In this document: positions 58,464 through 64,000 of the stretch, piece by piece | How positions within the stretch are numbered: the first letter of the stretch is position 1 | Layout of the letters: every line of letters starts with the position of its first letter | Assembly: GCF_003007785.1 (NCBI RefSeq) | Contig: NZ_PXOH01000017.1 | Location: 45,955-109,954, forward strand | DNA: 64,000 nucleotides | Direction: 5' to 3' | DNA from: Aphanothece hegewaldii CCALA 016 | GTDB lineage: Bacteria; Cyanobacteriota; Cyanobacteriia; Cyanobacteriales; Microcystaceae | The notes under the pieces: model-generated | Databases searched by the model: none | Seen by the model: the letters and a program-made list of their open reading frames with translations, nothing else | Told to the model about the DNA's origin: nothing | Made by a program: the position numbers and the translations under genes

Positions 58464-60374
58464 GTTTCAAATAGCGGTTCGGCAACGGGTCCAGCGTATG
58501 TAACCGAATACGATTACGATGCGTTTGGGAATTTGTTGTCTGTTAAAGACCCGACTGGCGGTGTGACCCTGATGAAATATGATCTGGTCAATCGTCTCGT
58601 CGAGCGCGTTTTCCCGAATGGCATTAAATCAACCTATTCTTATGACGAATTAGATCGGGTGAAATCGATTGTTCATACTAATGCGGATTCTGAAGTTTTA
58701 GCGTCTGTTACTTATGAGCGGAATGGAATTGGTGAACCGACTCTTATTACTCGTGAGGATGGCTCTTATGTGAAGTTAGAATATGATGAAGCCCTGCGAG
58801 TGAAAAAAGAAAGTTATTATCAAGCTGATGGAACGCTTGTCGATGAAACTAATTATACTTACGATGCTTCGGGCAAACGGATTACTCAATCTACTACTAT
58901 AGGCCAGCGCAATTATACTTATACTCCTGGTTATCAGTTAGATACAATTTCTTCTCCTAATGAAACTGAGAATTACGATTACGATACTAATGGTCGTCTG
59001 ACTTTAATTTCTAGAGATGGCCAGACTTTGGATTTAAATCATGATGCTTATGACCACTTAACTGAAGTTGAAAATGAAACGACTGGCAAGACGGTTAAGT
59101 ATATTTATGATGGTGCGGGGAACAGGATTAAGGCAGTTGAAGGAACTCAACAACGTAGTTTTTTAGTGGCTCCAGTGATGGGTTCTGGGTTGGAATCGAC
59201 CGATTTAATTGCCGATGGCAATGGCAATCTGATTAGCAACTATATCTATGCAGGTGGAACGAGTCCGTTTATGCGTTTGGATGCTAACGGTCTTCCTGTG
59301 TACTATTTAACGGATGCGATGGGGACAACGATCGGCTTGGCTAATGGAACCGGTACTGAAGTAGCCGATTTCCGCTATGATAGTTTCGGAAATTTAAGAG
59401 TTTCGTCTGGTATAGCGGCTCATACTGGAAATGCGGGGGGTGATTTCGGCTTTCAGGGTCAATGGTTGGAGTCGGAGAGTGGGTTGTATTATTTCCGTGC
59501 TAGGGATTATGATTCTAAGACAGGGCTATTTCTGAGTCGAGATCCGGTGGATATAATCGAGACTGAGCCAGAGAGTTTCAATCCCTATCAGTTTGTATAT
59601 AACAATCCGTTGGTTTATAGCGATCCAACAGGGATGTTTACCCTTGTTGAGTTGCAAGCTGGCTATGTAACAGAAAAGGCTCTCAATAGTATACAATTGA
59701 AAGCTACAAATTATGCAAGGCAATATCTTATCGATAAAGCCAAAGGAGTTGCAACTGATATAATAACAGGCGTTGCACAGAATATTCTTGGTAATTTAGC
59801 TCAACTAAATCCTTTACTAGCAAACTCTTTAAATGTCGTACTATCACAAAAAGGAAAGAATAAATTAGGAGAACAATGGGAGATTTTGCTTAAGGGGCAG
59901 TTTAAGGATTTTATAGGAAACTTTTTCCCAGAGTATTTGGGATCTGTTTGGTTTGAACCAGAAGTCTCAATTAATGGGGAACCAAAAAGTAATGGTATCA
60001 ATTTTGTTCAACTATCAATAAACACTGGAAACCCAAATCTTCCCAACCCTGACTTTATTATCAAGATGGATGGTGGGCCAGAGTCAACAGATTTTGCGAA
60101 AGGAAAAGGGAAAAAGTCAAACTTAATTGGTGACTTTAAGTTTAGTTGGGAGAGAGTTGAGGGCGATCTAGGCAAGGCTCAATTTTCAGCCATGATGAGC
60201 TATGCTAGGTATTCCAGTAGACATCAAGTTGTGCCTATTGCTCTTTATGTGACAATGATTGGTGGTGAAAGCACTCTTAGTCTTCATAAAGTTACAAAAA
60301 AAGCAATTCAGGAACATGCTGTCTATCCTCAATTTTTAACTTTATTTCCTAATATAAAAGGATTAAAAAAGTAG
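58464..60374 (+). pseudogene. Orphan RHS C-terminal cassette with PD-(D/E)XK-like toxin tip
   Basis: The frame opens immediately after TnpB (stop at 58461) and has no proper start; it enters in mid-RHS sequence (AYVTEYDYDAFGN). About 370 residues are YD repeats and the RHS core (YYFRARDYDSKTGLFLSRDP, then DPTGMF). The remaining 250 residues are a toxin region with a hydrophobic part and a nuclease-like segment (NPDFIIKMDGG, then LIGDFKFSWERVEGDLGKAQ), matching the PD-(D/E)XK order. The toxin tip has no relation to that of the giant gene. It is either a truncated toxin gene or a silent cassette for recombination with a full-length RHS gene. Confidence 0.75.
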
Positions 60375-60427
60375 AGATTAGAAGAGCAGCAATCCTAGTT
60401 TTATAAACCAACAAGAGGCAAAAAATA

Positions 60428-60829
60428 ATGTATGGAGACTACATTGTATCTGATGGAGATGTTACCGCAGAACTAATTCGAGCTATTCGCTTTGGCTACT
60501 GGGAGGAGGTTCAAGCTCTAATACCTGTTCAAACGGATATCAATGCTAGAGATAGTAGCGATCTCTATTGGACTCCTTTAATGTACGCGGTTCATGAAGA
60601 AGATCTAGATATGGTTAAATTGTTGGTTGAGGCTGGCGCAGATGTTAATGTGAGAGGCTTAGAGCCAGATGAATTCCCCCTAAATCTGGCTGCCTATGGC
60701 TGTAAGAATGCTTTTTCTTATAGTAATGAATATATTCGTAATAAGGAGATTTTTGATTATTTAGCTCCACTAACCTCACCAAAACTACGCGAAATAGCAC
60801 AGAGAACTCTAAATGGATTTGTCGAATAG
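60428..60829 (+). CDS. Ankyrin-repeat protein, probable immunity to the orphan toxin
   Basis: A 133-residue protein starting at ATG 60428 with AGAGG upstream. Two to three ankyrin-type repeats are visible (LIRAIRFGYWEEVQALIPVQ, then YWTPLMYAVHEEDLDMVKLL, VEAGADVNVRGLEPDEFPLN). No catalytic residues or signal peptide. Ankyrin proteins of this size are known immunity proteins of polymorphic toxin systems, and its place 53 bases downstream of the RHS cassette supports that role. Confidence 0.75.
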   Translation: MYGDYIVSDGDVTAELIRAIRFGYWEEVQALIPVQTDINARDSSDLYWTPLMYAVHEEDLDMVKLLVEAGADVNVRGLEPDEFPLNLAAYGCKNAFSYSNEYIRNKEIFDYLAPLTSPKLREIAQRTLNGFVE

Positions 60830-60904
60830 ACCTTGATAGCTGTTGAGGTAGCGACTAGGGTGTTGAAAATTGTCAAAAAGCAAGAAAATTTTAGATACAA
60901 CTTC

Positions 60905-62887
60905 CGGCTCTTCGTCACTTTAGGTGAAAATATAAATATTAAAAAGCCTGATGAAGAAAATAGAAGCCAATGAAGATATAAACATGATAAATAATCCCAT
61001 CTTTCACAAAATTCTCAGAGCAACTGAAAAACCTGTCCTGAAAAAATACTGAGGATGAAAAGCTCAGGATAATTATCTTTTAGTTGTTGGGGTCAACTCT
61101 CACGAAGCGAGCAAAAAACGGCGACGCAGAAGAGGAAGACTGGCGCGACCATACATCTGTCGCTTGAGCATCTTCAGTCGGTTAATTTGACCCTCACCTG
61201 TCCATTACTCCAATCTAGTGTTATTCCTGCCTTAACAGCATCGTAATCCTCAACGAGACCATGAGCAAAGCTGACCAAAAACGATAACGAACTATCGCTC
61301 GCTTGCTGTATCCAATTATCGAGCTGCTGTGGCAATCGCTCTCGAACAATTTGAGTAAAGCCCTGCGTTAGGGTAATGGCCATAGCTAATTCGGGATTCT
61401 CAGCTTTTAATAGCTTAATAAGCTGAAGATCATCTTCATTCTGATGCTCTGGTCGTCGCAGTAACAAGTAGGCAACTCGTCGGGGAGTCAGTGGCTGTGG
61501 CGAACGTCCTCGCCTTGACTGGCGCGGAGAAAGTTCCTCACCCTCTCGTAAACGACGGACATAACGAGCAACCGTCATATAACTAGCCCGATACCCTAGA
61601 GTTACCAGTTCTGTATATAGCTGTCTCGCCTGAAAGCATCCTCCATTCCATCGTTCTAAGATGTAGAGCCTATAGGGTTTCAGCAGGGTGTATCCTCGAT
61701 CGCTACGTCCTTGGCGTTCGGGAAATACAGGACTTTGAAGGAAACGTTGCACGGTTCTCTGACTTATCCCGACTCGTTGCGCGATCACCTGATGAGATAG
61801 TCCCTGACGCTTGAGTTGCCATACCTGCTCGAATTTGTGCAATCGTTGTTCGCGATTGTTGTGAATCTTGTCTTGTGCTGTTTTATCGCTTGATGCTGGC
61901 GCTAGGGTGATTGTCGCTGGCATTTCAGACATAAAAGAGGTGGCCTCAAGGCTCAAAGCGCGTTCTACAATCTTAAGGTCTAGGCTATGCTGACCACAGA
62001 TCTTTTCTAGGGCTTCAGACAGGTTCTTTAACAGATGAAAGCGATCCGCAACCTGAAGGGCTTCAGGTGCTCCTTCTTTTGCTCCCCGTCGATAGGTTTT
62101 AGAACGATCTCGAGTAATTATTTTGACTCCAGGGTGTTCGATTAGCCATTGAGATAAGGTTCTTGCCTCTCGGTCAGGCAGTAGGGCAATGGGCTTTCTT
62201 TTTTCGAGATCGACGAGGATTGTGCCGTAGTTCTGTCCTTTGCGAAATGCCCAGTCGTCCACTCCCAATACCTTTGGGGGGATTAAGGCAGGTAGAGGCA
62301 GGCGATGAATTAACTTGAGCAGGGTAGTTCCGCTGATCGGTAAACCCAGTTGCTGACTCAGTCGCTTTCCCGCTTCTCCTCCCAATGACAGCCCGATGAA
62401 CCTCAAATTCTGGCAAAATCGGCTCGTTTTTCTCGCCCAAGGTTCGGCTGTTTCCTGCAATCGTTCGCTAAAAATCTGTCTTGCACAATTGGGGTCGTGA
62501 CAGAAGAATTTGCGTATCCATAACTTCCATGTCACTTTGTATTCTGCTAATGAGATATCTGTTAATGTTCGTTCATAGTGGCTGTGGATTTTAGCCGATG
62601 GCGTTTGGCATACTGGACAGAGTACACTCTTTTGAGTAGAGGCTATAGTCGCTATGATTTGACGTTTCTCTTCTTGTAGTTGCCAGCCTACTAATGTTAG
62701 AAAAGATGGCAGACACAATAGTTGGGATAGAGTATCCATTGGGTTTACTCCTTTTTGGAGTTCTCTATCTTGAGCTTAATCTATTTTTCTCGATTTGTTC
62801 TAGCTTTTCCTCTCATTCTTAACATTATACTCTGTTTTCTCTGTTGGATTTCTTGTCCAGTGATTCACCTAAAGTGACGAAGAGCCG
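60905..62887 (-). mobile_element. ISL3-family insertion sequence
   Basis: Perfect inverted repeats of 24 bp bound the element: CGGCTCTTCGTCACTTTAGG at the left (from 60905) and its complement ending at 62887. It carries one transposase on the minus strand. Flanking 8-bp sequences do not match, so no target duplication is visible, perhaps because of later rearrangement. Confidence 0.9.
61100..62739 (-). pseudogene. ISL3 transposase, frameshifted before the catalytic glutamate
   Basis: The main frame (62739-61174) gives 521 residues with the N-terminal zinc motif (CPVCQTPSAKIH), the first catalytic Asp (VLGVDDWAFRKGQNYGTILV), the second (LQVADRFHLLKNL) and a helix-turn-helix insert (GLSHQVIAQRVGISQRTVQR). 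It stops after WSNGQVRVKLTD. One base added at 61190-61198 would give WSNGQVEGQINRLKMLKRQM and then YGRASLPLLRRRFLLAS, the standard ISL3 end. The Glu of the EGQINRLK motif is the third catalytic residue, so the product as it stands should be inactive unless ribosomes shift frame. Confidence 0.85.
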
Positions 62888-62968
62888 CTTTTAACATAGG
62901 ATTAAATCAAGAATCAACAGGTGACGTAGCAATGATTACATGGCACAAATAAACTGAATCGTTTGAGT

Positions 62969-63457
62969 TTAGAGCGTTCCAAAAACTTCAGTTAAAGAAA
63001 TCGCATCTCGAATTGTCCGTTTACGTTTATGACGATGATTGTGATTGGGTTCGATTTGATGATGGGTATGATGTTGGTCAATTTCATCTTGTCTTAGTGC
63101 GATCGCCTTTTGTACCAAACGTTGAGATTTAGTGGCCTCACTGACCAATTCTTTAACCGAATTAATGGAAATAGCCCATTTGAGGTCATGAAGCTCAGTA
63201 GCATTATTATGAGCAATGATAGCGGCGATCGCATTGTTAATCGCCTCCTGAGCTAATGGAGAGTTACGGGGTGTCCGATGTGCAGTCGTTACATCATCTT
63301 TGCCGTTTTCAGTTGTTTGATTAGCTTGATTGCTTTCTGAAACAGCCGTTCTTTGTTTATCTGATGTAGTAGGTTTGATTTTAGCTCTTGCAGTTTGAGT
63401 TTGATGAGTCGATAGCTGTGTTACACTCTGTATCTGTAGGCCAATAAACTGAGTCAT
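62969..63457 (-). CDS. Hypothetical protein, probably truncated at its 5' end
   Basis: The usable start is ATG 63457, but the frame stays open upstream to a TAG at 63722-63724 and this part also looks coding (acidic, with repeated EPIT and EPVL, then LEAKIDKLVDVM). No start codon is found there, so the original N-terminus has probably been lost. The product from the ATG is 162 residues: a Gln/Thr-rich linker, a helical domain (LAQEAINNAIAAIIAHNNAT, then KWAISINSVKELVSEATKSQ), and a His-rich, basic C-terminus (HHTHHQIEPNHNHRHKRKRT). Function unknown. Confidence 0.5.
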   Translation of the reverse strand: MTQFIGLQIQSVTQLSTHQTQTARAKIKPTTSDKQRTAVSESNQANQTTENGKDDVTTAHRTPRNSPLAQEAINNAIAAIIAHNNATELHDLKWAISINSVKELVSEATKSQRLVQKAIALRQDEIDQHHTHHQIEPNHNHRHKRKRTIRDAISLTEVFGTL

Positions 63458-63816
63458 TACATCAACGAGCTTATCGATTTTAGCTTCTAGTCCTGAAGCA
63501 GTTTTAAAAGGTGATAAGGTTTGATTGGTTTGAGGTGAGGCAGCCTCATTAATCTCATCAGGTAAACTAACAGCTATAGTTATTGGCTCTTGGTGATCAT
63601 CATTAGTAATCGGTTCAAATTCAAGCTCACCTTGTAAGGATTGAGTTTCTTGAGAAGTTTCAGAAGGGACGGAAATTTCTAATACTGGTTCAGAAATAAT
63701 TGACTCATTATTTGGTAGTCCCTACAAACGAGTGGAGGTAAGTTGGCATCGGGGGGTTTAGGGATTATAGTAGATCAAAATAACTACCATGTCGATTACT
63801 TCTAAGTTTTGAATTA

Positions 63817-64000
63817 ATGTCAACACCTGCTTATCACCCCGAACAGTCTCATCCGGTATTTTCCCTTTACTGCCCTTGTCAGGACTGTGATTACTATCAA
63901 GATCCAGACAATTACATCACCAAAGAAGGAACTTACTCGATAAAAGGGAAAGCTTGTCGAAGACAGAGGTTCTATTGTCATGGTGGAGGGCATAAATTCT
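63817..64000 (+). CDS. Zinc-ribbon protein, 3' end outside window
   Basis: ATG 63817 opens a frame that continues to the window edge (61 codons seen). The start MSTPAYHPEQSH is followed by CPCQDC, then GTYSIKGKACRRQRFYCHGG. The CxxC, basic linker and RQRFYC pattern resemble the N-terminal zinc ribbon of small transposases (IS1 InsA-type and relatives). Too little is visible to name it. Confidence 0.5.
   Translation, partial: MSTPAYHPEQSHPVFSLYCPCQDCDYYQDPDNYITKEGTYSIKGKACRRQRFYCHGGGHKF

Noticed and set aside
60905..62887. Target duplication of the ISL3 element
   Set aside because: The flanking 8-bp sequences differ on the two sides under either choice of end, so none is claimed.

Overview
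The window looks like part of a large cyanobacterial plasmid. GCGATCGC/GCGATCG octamers (HIP1-type, typical of cyanobacteria) recur throughout, the DNA is AT-rich, there is a group 2 sigma-70 factor of cyanobacterial type, a DUF3854-type primase/helicase replication protein, and a PEP-CTERM exoprotein. I cannot name the species from the sequence.

Layout. 0-3.6 kb: plasmid accessory genes of unknown function, a decayed ParB/methyltransferase-like protein and a divergent ribbon-helix-helix repressor. 3.9-21.1 kb: a type IV secretion/conjugation cluster on the + strand, in order VirB2-like pilin, VirB3, VirB4, a VirB5-position exported protein, VirB6, VirB8, VirB10, a small membrane protein, VirB9/TraK-like, a lysozyme-like/M23 peptidase (VirB1 role), a lipoprotein and the VirD4 coupling ATPase. 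No VirB11 ATPase and no relaxase are visible here. 21.1-30.3 kb: pentapeptide protein, sigma factor, an 0.8-kb structured leader/possible origin, the replication protein, a DEAH helicase and a small HTH-like protein. 30.8-34.9 kb: two secreted-protein genes (a PEP-CTERM polysaccharide lyase and a P-domain/RTX protein), both broken. 34.9-35.9 kb: a GC-richer RES/Xre toxin-antitoxin pair. 36.2-56.5 kb: one 6380-residue RHS polymorphic toxin ending in a NucA/NucB-type DNase, followed directly by a SUKH-HEAT protein that is its likely immunity factor. 56.5-60.8 kb: small regulators, a TnpB gene, and an orphan RHS C-terminal cassette (PD-(D/E)XK-like nuclease tip) with an ankyrin-repeat immunity candidate. 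60.9-62.9 kb: an ISL3-type insertion sequence whose transposase is frameshifted. The right edge has a truncated hypothetical gene and the start of a zinc-ribbon protein.

The most unusual signal is a dispersed family of about 111-112-bp hairpin elements between 4.5 and 36.1 kb. Each has two non-identical ends (one like CCTTGGAAAAAAACT, the other like GATTCATTAAAC), a long stem usually reading GACAAATATGGACAGTCTT, and a variable loop. Stem changes are matched on the other arm in several copies. Copies sit between genes and inside genes. Two occupy about 37 codons in frame in otherwise open genes (16978-17712 and the Xre antitoxin), and two break the polysaccharide lyase and the P-domain protein. 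Removing 111-112 bp from these genes restores sensible reading frames, which supports the boundaries. This resembles the behaviour of Rickettsia palindromic elements or single-strand-DNA (Y1/HUH) mobilised palindromes, but I do not recognise the family.

How the genes may work together: the conjugation cluster, sigma factor and replication genes form the plasmid backbone; the toxin-antitoxin pair and the two RHS toxin/immunity modules are competition or maintenance cargo; insertion sequences, TnpB and the hairpin elements have remodelled the accessory genes.
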